A DNA stretch of 64,000 nt from contig NC_088295.1 in assembly GCF_032854445.1 (NCBI RefSeq), positions 67,613,058-67,677,057 of the forward strand. The letters are read 5' to 3'. Below, piece by piece: positions 48,031 through 59,117 of the stretch. The DNA comes from Liolophura sinensis. Lineage: Eukaryota; Mollusca; Polyplacophora; Chitonida; Chitonidae. The notes under the pieces were generated by a model that was given only the letters and a program-made list of their open reading frames with translations, searched no databases and was not told where the DNA came from. Every line of letters begins with the position of its first letter. Position 1 is the first letter of the stretch. The position numbers and the translations under genes were made by a program.

Positions 48031-48107
48031 CCTTACCTGTGTGACTTACCCGAGCTGACCCACCTGGAAATACCTGTGCGTTGCTCAGTAAATCTCTACA
48101 CCTGTAG
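48031..48107 (+). other. exon-like 77-nt segment ending in TAG|GTAAGT
   Basis: Preceded by gtcttggccag (acceptor-like) and followed by GTAAGT. It is open for 25 codons (PYLCDLPELTHLEIPVRC and seven more) with the in-frame stop lying across the donor, as is usual for real exons. It overlaps a cluster of ACCTG cores, so a regulatory reading competes. Product unknown. Confidence 0.25.
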
Positions 48108-49283
48108 GTAAGTCATGCACTATGGTACAATCACTCACTGTAGTTTCTAACATGGTGGTAAGAGTTGATCAGCTATATTGTTTATTCATGTGCCTGAGCA
48201 TTACATTGCATGTAGACCTGGAAGCCTCATATTATAGACCATGTTGTGGTAGGCACATCCGTCAGATATGAAAATAGGATATTTCTGGGGTTTCCTTGGC
48301 TGCCTGTAATAACCATATTTAACTGTAAGCTTCTATTTTACCATCCTTTTTAACATACCTGACAAAACTTATTCAATGAAAATTTTTTTCTTTGGCTATT
48401 CAAAAGACAACTTTGATATTTATCTACAGTGTATTGTGCTAAGATAAAGAATTGTTACCAGATCACAGAATGGCTCTGCTACAGTGTACTTTAATACATC
48501 ATGAACTGTAGGTGCTGCATTTGTTCTGGTTTTTTTCTTGGATTAAACCCAACTCTTATGAAATTGTTGCACGTTGATTTGATTTTGTGTTTATTAGCCA
48601 GTGACAAAAGCCATTGTACCTGTTACTGTACATCATGTATACACAACTGTATGTTATGATTAAGTCTATGAAATTTTGGGGGGCTAAAAGAGGATTGGAA
48701 AATAAGCAAGGACGTTGTCAGGCAAAAAACCGCATCTGGTCAGGTGGCAACTATACGTACTACCTTTGGTAGTGGTACCTATCATGGTACATACATGTGT
48801 ATGTAGATAACTTTAATCCTCCAAACATTAGTTGGATGAGATGGGCTATAAAGCGTGTCATCCATGCATTAGTTAGTTATTTGTTGGTCAGCTTGTTAAA
48901 CAAGTGACTTTCTTATCTCTTAAACCGTTAAAATTTATATATGTGTGTGTGTATACATGTATATTACATAGTTGTACAAGTGCCGTTTATACTTGTACCT
49001 GAGCTTAGTATAAGCCACATGTATGTACACATACATTTGTTTGTATTATGGATATATCAGAACGCGAATATGTGATATAGTCTCCCTGTATTCGACATTA
49101 CATCATACAGATGTGCTGAGAAGTATGGGTTTATTTCATAGATATATGTACTTAACTTCATGTACGATCATGTAGATATCAGTGAAAAGATTGGCTACAG
49201 TTGTACACTTTTAGCTTTAGAAACGAGGGAGAGCTAGCAACTATTGTTTCCTATTTCACAACATTTAATTGAAGAATTCTTTA
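48108..49283. other. non-coding, nothing recognised
   Basis: CpG falls again. A short (GT)n lies at about 48943-48954. Confidence 0.4.
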
Positions 49284-49376
49284 CCTGGATTCCTCCCACC
49301 ATAACGTAGGTGTCCATTGTATAAATGAAATATTCCTGAGTACAGCATGAAACACCAATCAAATTAATAAATATAT
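49284..49376 (+). mobile_element. SINE-1 tail
   Basis: cctggattcctcccaccata, gaaatattcctgagtacagc and gaaacaccaatcaaattaat. Confidence 0.75.
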
Positions 49377-52300
49377 GAAGCAATTGCTGCATGTTTATTG
49401 TCAGCTTAGTGAACACTTTTTCTGAATTAAAAGACTTGATCCCATGTCACCACTAGTTATTCAGCACATTCAATTCTGTTAAAAGCATTGTCATGTTTGT
49501 TTTTATACTGATATGCAGTTATTCAATCTTCAGTTATTATTAAGTGACCTTATCTTTCTTTATTAGAGTATGTGTTTTCAAAACTCCGGCAATCCTTTAA
49601 AGTTTTTCTTCCTCAGCGTTTTTGTGAGCTTGAGAGTACCCATTTGATTATGAATTACTTTGGAATTGTGAGAAATACTGGCCCGGGATGACAAAGCGAT
49701 TTTAGACTTAAGTCAGTGTTTCCGTTATTTAACATGAAATGTTTCTTTCCTTTATTTTTGCTGAAATTTGTTTTACAATGACTTTCTCAGAATTTACATC
49801 ATAAGTAATATTACAAGTAATATGGTTCTTGTGGTAAAAAATAACATTTTTAATGTGATTTAAAATTTTTACCTAAGTGTAAGATTGCTTTGTGATCCGA
49901 GGGTAGGTGAATTACTAAATTTTTAACAAAAACTCAACTCTCATAGTTAGCTACATGTATATAACTTCCATGTACACTGCATGCATATTTGCATGTCGGT
50001 ACTTGTATGCGTGCAATATTAATAGAGCAGTATTTGTGCTAAAACACCATTTGTATAATTTAGTGAATAAATCTCTGTGTACTGACAAATTTTCACCATC
50101 TTGCACCACTAGGTGATATTTGCACACAATTCTACTATACGTGTACATAGCTGTTTGGTGTTTTTATGACATTAGAGAGCAGAATCGTGTGAAAATTAAG
50201 AAACATTGTGATGAAAATTGAGGCAATAAAGACTATCACCCTGCTTGCTGCAAATAACATTTCCATTTTAGTACATGTGTTTCATCCCAAGAGAGCCACA
50301 TTGCAATAGGCTGTTCTTCAGATGTGACCTCTATCGTGATATTGGGGAAGATTCAAAATTTTGATAATTTCATTGATTCAGCTAGAGGGCTTTCAGTGGC
50401 GTGTGACTACAGATTGTTGTTATCTCAATGTCATTACCAGCATCAGCAGTATTGTAATGTACCTCACTGTTAGCTGCAGCCTTAATTGTTTTCAGCTGGC
50501 CTGTATGAATTAATGTGAGGTATGTAAGAGTTGAAGAGAAATTGGTATTGCTCACGGTTGCCATAGAGGTGGTGACGGTTTTGTGTTTAGCTGCTTAACA
50601 GCTAGGTTGAGGCCATCCCTAAAAAACTTATTTGTTGGATGTAACCTAATCCTCTCTGAAAAAAATAGTCTGTCCGTAGGGAATTCCTTTGTTTCGTTTT
50701 TTTTTAATTCTGGCTCATGAAAATGAAAAATCAAAATCCCAATAAAAGCCCTTTTTTGTGAAGTTGGTCGGATTACCTCAATGGACTTACTTTTAGTGAT
50801 GGTTGTTACTCCCCACTAGATAAGGTAAGGATTTAGTTTGATGAATTGACTGATTGATTGATTATGCTCAACATCCATGTCCTATGAGTAGAAAGCTGTG
50901 AAGTTAACAATAGCAGATTTCATTACACCACCTGTTAAAACAATCATGTATAAATTGCAGCTGTCAAGAACTCCATGTTTCCAATACTTATTGAGAAAGA
51001 TCAGGCAAGGGGAAATTGAGGATTCTCTCTCCTGGGTGGGTATTAATCTATAGTCTACATCTTGAGTGTCTTAGCGGATTTGGTGAACGTTTGAGTTTTA
51101 GACCACCATTACACTGCTGAACATCATTCTGAACAGTTGGTTGTTTGGAATTGAAAATGAGTACGTGAATCGAGTTTCATGTTGGTTTGACCATTTCATA
51201 CCAATTGACGACTTTTTGTTCCTTGTGTGTGTTTTGAGCATGTACATGTATCTTATGGCTAATTTTATTCTGTTATAGACTGTATTTGTCAGATAGCTCT
51301 ATCTGATAGGGGGCATACATCATCAGACAGAGGGGTGAGGGTATTGTCTGCATGACTCTGTGATGCATTTACTTAGACTACTGAAATACTTCTCTCTGTT
51401 TAAATAAAGCCTTACATAATATTAGACTAATGATGTTATTAACTTAAAATTAACTTTAAACTTGAAATGTCACAACAATATATACAGACAAATTGCCTGT
51501 CTAAGTGAATGTTCATATTTAATGACTACTTACATGTACATGTATGTGTACATCATGAAGATGGCGGTGAAAAGAAGATGTAAAGAAAATTCATACGTAT
51601 TCTTTAACATGCAGGTTCTGATGATATGTACTCAAGCATGTTTATTTAGCTGTTGTCACCCATCTTGGATGCAGTCCTCATGGATATTTAATTTTATATT
51701 TACCCACAGAAAGATAAATTTCCCTGTTGAAAACTGATCTGCCCCATGATTGCATTGAGGTGATCTTGTATTAGTCATCGATGTTTACAACATGATGACA
51801 TAGATTTATTACATGTTGCATATATAATGTCATGGACCATTATTATTTCTGTCATACCATATCCCGTTATTCTGTATATATATTTATTAACTTTTATCAC
51901 ACAGCCACTTTAAATTTATTTATTTGGAAATTGATCTCTTAGTGCAATTTGAAAAATGAAAAGGAAGTTCCCCAGAAAATGCTTCATGCTGACAATTTCC
52001 GCTAGGACAAAACTTTGCTATTTTTTATTGAAGCATGCTTAGATGTACATGTAAGATGACACTTGGTTTTGAGTTTTTGATGGCGTAAATGGTACTACAT
52101 GTAAACAATATATTTGATTAGTGCTTTAAAATATTTCTGAGAAACTGTTTGTAATTAATGGCTAACATATACGTATTGAATTGTAAAGAAAACTATAAAA
52201 CATACACCAAGTTTAAGACGTACGTGGACATGTAAGAAATAACTCCTCGCAAACAGCTTAATCTTTGAAAAGAAACACATCTGTGAACTTATCAATATAC

Positions 52301-52520
52301 TGTATTGAGAGGTACAAAGAATAGAAATATATAGCTGTTGCAAGCATGCGTAAACTTACTCACCAGTAATCCTCAATCCTCTTATATCTCTGGAGTAATT
52401 ATTTTAAAGTGGAGTAAGATTATGCTGTCAAGAAAGCTGTGCAGCATTGTAACACTGCTTTAATTGACACCAATCTATCTGTCATCACCTTATGAAAATG
52501 GAATGTAATTACTTAATCTG
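49377..52520. other. non-coding, nothing recognised
   Basis: CpG-poor. Slightly more complex stretch at 50380-50700, with open frames on the minus strand lacking signals. Confidence 0.4.
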
Positions 52521-52740
52521 ACAGCCTCTGTGGCCCAGGAACCTCTCACCAATGCAGTCGAGTTCAAGTCCAGCTCATGCTGGCTTCCTGAGACTCCTTC
52601 CTGAGGTCTGTCAACAACCTGCAGATGGTCGTGGATTTCTCCTGGGCTTGACCCGGTTTCCTCTTGCCATAATGCTGGCACTATTAATATAGTGAAATAT
52701 TATTTATCAATACGTAAAGCAATCAAATAAATAAATAAAT
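52521..52740 (+). mobile_element. SINE-1, head shortened
   Basis: gacagcctctgtggcccagg joins the first bases of the element to the post-A-box region, so the A box is deleted. The B box gagttcaagtccagctcatg, the tail aagcaatcaaataaataaat and most of the body remain. Confidence 0.85.
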
Positions 52741-55284
52741 TACCTGTACTTGATCCTGTCAGTATAGGAGACCAAACTAGGAGGATATTTAGCAGTAATA
52801 GTGTATAAAGAAGAACCACAATGCTTTATTACTACATGAGGTCTTCACTTGCACATGTACATGAAGTTCATGGCAGCTACACATACATGTACATGTACGT
52901 GTAGTTTACAAGTTTGCTTTTCATCAGTATGGCATGAAACTTTCAAGTTTCCAGTAAAAGATCAGTTACATGTACCATGAAGTTACCACAGCTCCACTGT
53001 AGCTTGATCCTAGCTCTACTACATAAAACTGATTTAGGAAAATTAGTATGACATTATAGCAAATAAATGATTGTAAAGTGTTGCTTTTTTGGTTCATTGC
53101 CCCGATCTGTTGTCAGTTAGTATTGTAGCTGAGGATTATTGGCTTTCTGATGGATGTTCTCTAGCCTATTTAGAATGATCAGTGAGATCACAGTGAAAGG
53201 TTCAAATCCAGCTCTGGTCGAGTGGTTTAGCAGCTACCAGGAGAAATTTATTTTCAAATAAATGAAATAAATGTATTATTTTTCCCCATTTCCCTTCCCC
53301 CATAAAACTGATCACCTTTAGAGAAATGATGGAATTCTTGAGTACAGTTTGAAACGGCAAAGAAAACTTTCAAATGAAGTATATGTCAGACTACAGACCA
53401 TTTAAACTTTAGGATTCAAAACACGGGATTTTATGGTGGTCTGTTGAGAGTATCAGTGACATCACACTTGAAATAGTTTGTTTCAAGGTTCATCAGTGAC
53501 TGCATCCCAAATGTAGATCTACATGTTAAATTTGGTAGATGAAATCAAGCATTGGATTTTAGGTTGAGAAAGGTTTTTACATGTACAAGTGACGTCACTG
53601 GTCCCAATAATGCCGGAAAAGGCCATTGTAGAAACTATGAAATGCAATTTACTAGGTTAAAAAAGAAAAATCTAACTACTTTCCTCAACATTTTTTAAGG
53701 GTCATTCATTCAGCTGACATATACTTCATGTTAGTATCTTCTTTGCTTTTAATCAGCAATCAAATGTATAAATATGTACAATTTTGTATACATTGACATG
53801 TACGTGACTTCATACAGTGTTTTAGCACATCGTCTCTTCCTCATGCTACCTCATTAAATATTCCATTCCTCTACTGGTATATGTATGATTTAATCTATAC
53901 AGCTAATGGCTATAGTGTTCACAGTTGTAATAATGATATCAGTGGCTATTAAGCCTCACTACCTGACCTGCTATTTAAGTAGAGCAACCCTTGGGTGACA
54001 AATCTACTCTGGCTGGACGTTAAGTCCCTATCCTATCAAACGTCAATATCACCTCTGTGCCACCGTAGAGATTCCTGGATCTATACACTGTCCATCATGT
54101 GACTATCATGCAGCAAAACGCACCGTGCTAGCTCGAATCATGATTTGTTCACTTCAGACTGTCAAATCCTGCGAAAATGTGCTGAATTAACAGTAATGAG
54201 ATTATTGAAGGCCCTCGTTGACATGACTGATCGCTGGAGGTTTATTGAGCGACTGCGTGGCTGGATATTCTGTCAGGCATGTCTCCTTGTGCAAGTGTTC
54301 TCGCTGGTGTCCAAAAGCAGTAAATAATTGATACACTTAAACCTGAACTTCTTGGAGAGGGCAGCGGTCAATTTGCCTATAGTCCAACGTTAGGTCAGCT
54401 TTGGTTTATTCTTCAAAAGCGTGCCTGGCTTAGTTTGGATACATTTAAGACACCATTGCACCATCAAATAAGTGGGCAGCATGGTTAGTTGTCATTAGTT
54501 GCATCTGTCCACTTCTCCCAGTTGTGGTCACAGAGTGAGTCCTTAGAGGTTTCCGCCCACAGCTAAAGGAGCCGTGTTGGCTGAGTGATTGTAAATGGTT
54601 TTCAGATTGCCTGTGACCAAGACGGCTCCCACTTCTGAGACTGGAGATGGAACTTAACTCAGGATTAGCCGTTAGTTTGATTATAGCCTACATTATAGGA
54701 CGTTCGGCTGGGATGTCTGTTTTTGTGTACATTTACAATACTAGGCTGCTGTGTGCAATGAGCTGGTTCCCACATCACACTAAAGCAAAAAAAAACTACA
54801 AAGAAGACCCTTGCCAATTAATCAATCAATATAATACAACTTGATGCAGTTGTATCCCCCGTTTCTGTTTTATGGAAAAATCAATCTATTGATGTTCATG
54901 TACATTTAAAGGAATGTGCGTTGAGAATTGATGTTTGCTCTACATGTACATGTATTTTGGTTCATAATAAATGTGTCCTCTAGTTTTTGTGCATGCCATT
55001 TTGTTTTTTCAAGTCAGTTTTACAACATAAAATACTAAAAATGAATGAGATTAATTTTGGGATTTTATGTAGATGTTTCCTGAAATTGTAGCACTACTCG
55101 ATCATGGCACGGTTTACCCAGAGCACTCTTTTTCCTTCAACCATAAGCCTGACTGCCAGCATATAAGTCCTGGTGAAAACTTCTTGAACATTCTTGTAAA
55201 TATTAATTGATCTGTCAGTCAATATAATAATCAGTCAGTCTATCCTACTTTTGTCATGAGAGAATTGAGGAGCTGAACATTTGA
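52741..55284. other. non-coding; eroded SINE at 53.2 kb, CpG island at 53.98-54.33 kb
   Basis: 53190-53370 holds a B-box-like ggttcaaatccagctc and a late ttcttgagtacagtttgaaa, a worn SINE-1. 53980-54330 regains CpG (about 12 in 350 bp). Its + strand is open from 54103 to a TAA at 54325-54327, including RLLKALVDMTDRWRFIERL. I know no match, and it has neither clear acceptor nor donor. It could be conserved non-coding DNA. Confidence 0.35.
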
Positions 55285-55388
55285 AGGTGGCAGACCTTCC
55301 CACATAAGGCCCGAGAGAAAGCCAGCATAAGCTGGACTTGAACTCACATTGACCCCATTGGTGACAGGCTTCCGGGTCATTCTACCAC
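55285..55388 (-). mobile_element. SINE-1 head half
   Basis: ggcagaccttcccacataag, gctggacttgaactcacatt and ggtgacaggcttccgggtca in reverse complement. The tRNA 5' end and the 3' half are missing. Confidence 0.8.
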
Positions 55389-56322
55389 CCTACTCGTGAT
55401 ACCTTACAAAATCTTGAATGCTATCTATTTTTGTATGGGCCTTGGAAGGAATGACACAGGACAGTTTTCTTGAGTTTTGAGTGTTTTCTACGTAACTGGC
55501 ATTATTTGTGCTTCGATCATATCAGTAGTTTATTGGAAAGAGCAAAACCTGATAAAAGATAACAAGTCCTATTTGTTTTGTTATCTATGTACCCAAGTAC
55601 ATAATGTCCTGATTTATTTACACTCTACCTCAGGTCATAAAATCTCTTCAATAGAGAAAACAGAGTGAGCCCTGACAAGCCTTGGAACGTACACATAGAT
55701 GGCTTTTGTAAGCCTTTAGAAATTAACCTTGATTAACCTTGATTAACTTTGTTGTATGTGATATTCAAGCTCACATGTGATATTGGTGCTTGTAGTTCAT
55801 GTCATGTACAAGTAACTACTGCTGTTGAAATCAGTTCTCTGTAGGAACGTACACCTGGTGTTATCCCTATACTGTGATGCCCTTTTTAGTACTAACCATA
55901 ATTGATGCGTGAGTGCATGTTGGGAGTCTTCTTAGAACTCGCGGATATAATGGACAATTAGTGTGAACTTGGAAATCTCACAGTGCATTGCACTTGAACG
56001 TACTTATATTTACGTATTGTTTGTTTATCGATTTCACTTTATTAACAATTGATCTTCCTCCAGGGATGACATTTACATGTGCAGTTTGTCAACTGCTGAT
56101 GGTTCACCATAGACAGTGTGATGTATTAACAGTTCAAGCAGTAGGACGTAGTGAAGTCTAGCGTAAATATTTGGGAACAGGTTAACCAAATACATTATAA
56201 TATACCTGCTGGGTTACAGTATACAGTTCTGATAGTGTAAATGTACCTACATGTAGATGAATGTGAACATGATTTGGTTCAGTTATATGCATGTAGTTTA
56301 TTTGTGACCACTTGAATATAAA
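55389..56322. other. non-coding, nothing recognised
   Basis: A local ttaaccttgattaaccttga triplication lies at about 55723-55750. No gene. Confidence 0.4.
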
Positions 56323-56605
56323 CATGGTACTTGTTGCCGCCTCATTTTGCACTCAGCACTAGGTGGTTGGAGCTAGGAGACAGCCATTCTTGACCTGGTG
56401 TCAGTATAATGTGTCAATGTGAGGTGTCATGTCTGGTGTCTTCGGCATGATATATCAGTGGTGGCAGCACTTCAGTGGCATGGACTATGGCTGTGCCACA
56501 GGAAGATAATGTACATGTATACATACACACACGCCTAATGAATTGACCTGTCGTCATATGACTGACCAATTGTTAACTACGACACAAACCCCAGCCATAC
56601 ATATA
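56323..56605 (+). mobile_element. SINE-2, 5'-truncated
   Basis: gtacttgttgccgcctcatt, gcactcagcactaggtgg, gtgtcagtataatgtgtcaa and tgtcgtcatatgactgacca match the body and tail of SINE-2. The tRNA head is absent. Confidence 0.75.
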
Positions 56606-56740
56606 TGTACATATACATGTGCCACTTCAGTGTAATGCCTTTTACACACCAATTGCGATTTCCGTCAATTCAGATCAGTTTGCATTCATTTGGAATAGAT
56701 ATTCTGTTAACACACCTCTTTCCAATGCACATCTATGCAG

Positions 56741-56821
56741 ATTGATGTGGACACATTGCATTCACTGCAGTGCGGTTTCAGAAGCAATGTTTTGCGAGAG
56801 TTCCTTCCTATTGACTTCACG
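56741..56821 (+). other. exon-like 81-nt segment with GTAAGT donor
   Basis: ccaatgcacatctatgcag (acceptor-like) precedes it and tcacg|gtaagt closes it. Two of three frames are open, one reading through FRSNVLREFLPIDFT in phase 0 at both ends. No family recognised. Small exons like this arise by chance, so this is a pointer only. Confidence 0.15.
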
Positions 56822-57365
56822 GTAAGTTATACCTCTGGTTTATCTCTTGGAAATTTGTGTTTTATACACATGTGCAGTGATAATCAAATTTAATTTAGCT
56901 GAATGGAACTCTCTACATAACCAAAGTGAACTGAATTGAATAAATTTTTTCAAACCACACACACGTGTAGGTGTAAATCAATGTGCATAAAAAGCACATT
57001 TAAAACCGAATATGATGTTTCCACAACCCTATTAAATGCAAATCGACACACATTGTATTTTGGTGTGTCTTGTTATGAGTATTAATTACCATTATTATTT
57101 ATAAACATTATCTATTGTTATTTATTTAACAGCATTACATACAGTACTTCATAAATATTTCACCCACATGTATGATGACTTTATTAAATAGCAGTCTGGT
57201 TTATTGGTGTAGGAGACCAGGTACATGTAGAAATTCAAAGTCAGCTTTCAGAAATACGAATCTATTCTCTTCCATTCATTTTTACGATTGTACATTTTTT
57301 GATTGCAGAAAACTAGGAACAAGGAAAATCAATAATGTATTTCCGATTGATTTGTTTTTAAAATG

Positions 57366-57825
57366 TACTGTTTGGATGTACATGTACATGTGTACTGTTT
57401 GGATATACATGTACGAGTGTACTTTTTAGAGGTACATGTACATGTGTACTGTTTAGATGTACATGTACATGTGTACTGTTTGGATGTACATGTACATGTG
57501 TACTGTTTAGATGTACATGGACAAGTGTACTGTTTAGATGTACATGTACATATGTACTGTTTAGATGTACATGTACAAATGTACTGTTTAGATGTACATG
57601 TACATGTGTACTGTTTAGATGTACATGTACATGTGTACTGTTTGGATGTACATGTGCATGTGTACTGTTTAGATGTACATGTACATATGTACTGTTTAGA
57701 TGTACATGTACAAGTGTACTGTTTAGATGTACATGTACATGTGTACTGTTTGGATGTACATGTGCATGTGTACTGGTTAGATGTACATGCACATGTGTAC
57801 TGTTTGGATGTACATGTGCATGTGC
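57366..57825. repeat. 27-bp minisatellite, about 17 units
   Basis: Unit tgtactgtttagatgtacat plus gtacatg. Because 27 is a multiple of three and the unit lacks stops in several frames, one plus and two minus frames stay open for 167-193 codons, as nine-residue repeats (CLDVHVHVY on the plus strand). These are not genes. Variant units (acatatg, acaaatg/acaagtg, gtgcatg) recur about every four to five units, hinting at higher-order duplication. Each unit contains the self-complementary tacatgta word. Confidence 0.95.
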
Positions 57826-58906
57826 ATTTGCCCATGCATGCACATACATATACGTTGACATACGTGTACATGCATACAGTATGTGTGTTCAAGCGGTATC
57901 ATTCAACTCAACTGGTGAATGTGTATTCCATGCCACTAATTTAATTCTTTGTAATTGGTCACTGTCTCGTAATTGCTTCATGCTGGTCTATATCACTTCC
58001 ATCTGTTAATTAAATCAGTAATTATACCAAAATGCAGTGTGTCTTTTTTTTTGTTAGCCTATTTTTGAAACCGTGCAAGCTGTAGGGCTAAAGATATGGT
58101 TAGCTGCATCATGTTTCCAACTCACCCTCATAAATTATATCTGCGTAAACCAAGTTCTAATGAACTCCGAAAACTCTGGGGCTGAGGAAAATTCAGGAGA
58201 GAGGAACCCAATAATGTGATAGTTGTGAGGAATTCTGACATTTTAAGACCATGATTAGAGAGAATTGCCGCGCTGACAACCTTAGAAATGAAATTGGCCG
58301 TGGTGATGAGGGTTGACCCAGCCAGGCCAGTGTTCTTTATTCTCTGACGTCCACACACCACTAACTCTACTAATTCCACGCTTATAGATTTCCTAGCAAA
58401 TTGGACATTGCCAGTTAGAGTGTTCTATGCTCTTGGATGTCCCACGTAGGAAGCAGTAGACTCCCATAAGGTCTTGTTCAGCAAAGATTCATTAGAAAAG
58501 GTAAATGGAACTTTATTAGGTCATGTCTGTGTTGCAGATCTTTGTAATTAGTGCATGTTTGTAAAATGTGTTTGTATTGGGCTGTGTGTAGGAAGCTTTT
58601 CTGTCTTGTCTTTGCTGTGTTACACTACTTTCAAGTACATCAATCAACATTTGTTATTGGATCTGTGTCAGTTTTAATTTTGGTCCTGGTAGTTTCAATT
58701 AGTTAGCCTGAAAGAAAAAAGAAAGAAAAAAAAAAAAAACACTGAGAAGTCTGCCAGATCTGGCTGACATCCATGAGTGTAAATGCATGTAGCTGTTCAG
58801 CACTGTACAAGGTACACTTTGTGATGAATAACAAAAAGGTACTAGAAAGTGATGTGCAAAGGTTTACTGCCTGCATGTGTATATCCACAGTTCTAAGTTG
58901 ATATTA
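57826..58906. other. non-coding; more complex stretch at 58.13-58.38 kb
   Basis: 58128-58379 is of higher complexity with several TAAT cores and retained CpG (attgccgcgctgacaa). The minus frame is open for 83 codons but unsupported. A candidate conserved element, otherwise nothing recognised. Confidence 0.35.
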
Positions 58907-59081
58907 CATGCTGTCTTCCTCTCCAGCCATATGTGGGAAGGTCTATCCGCTGCCTGCAAATGGTCGTGGGTCACCCTCTAGCTCTGCATGGCCTCCTTCC
59001 ACCATATTGGTGGCCGCCGTCGTATAAAAGTGAAATATTCTTGAGTACTGCATAAGACACCTATGAAATAAATAAAATAAT
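58907..59081 (+). mobile_element. SINE-1 3' half
   Basis: ttcctctccagccatatgtg, ggtggccgccgtcgtataaa, gaaatattcttgagtactgc and an AAAT-like end. A poly-C tract follows at 59095-59117. Confidence 0.85.
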
Positions 59082-59094
59082 ACTCACTCTTGTA

Positions 59095-59117
59095 CCCCCC
59101 CTCCCCCCCCCCCCCCA
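59095..59117. repeat. poly-C tract
   Basis: Twenty-odd C with one T and an A near the end. Prone to length error in assembly. Confidence 0.9.

Larger units (their letters stand above)
47266..48107 (+). promoter_or_regulatory. CpG-retaining island with exon-like segments and a GTAAGT donor
   Basis: About 25 CpG in 840 bp, in contrast to both flanks. It includes cgatgacgtacatcg, a near-palindrome around a CRE-like TGACGTA (about 47735-47749), and ends at cctgtag|gtaagt (48107/48108). Either an alternative CpG promoter with first exon or a strong enhancer would fit. The exon-like subsegments are listed separately. Confidence 0.35.

Noticed and set aside
57366-57825. CRISPR-like regular repeats
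   Set aside because: There are no unique spacers; units are contiguous, and the genome is eukaryotic.
57329-57944. Three long open frames (167-193 codons) with nine-residue repeats
   Set aside because: They are translations of a 27-bp minisatellite in several frames on both strands. No start context, splice sites or non-repeat domain.
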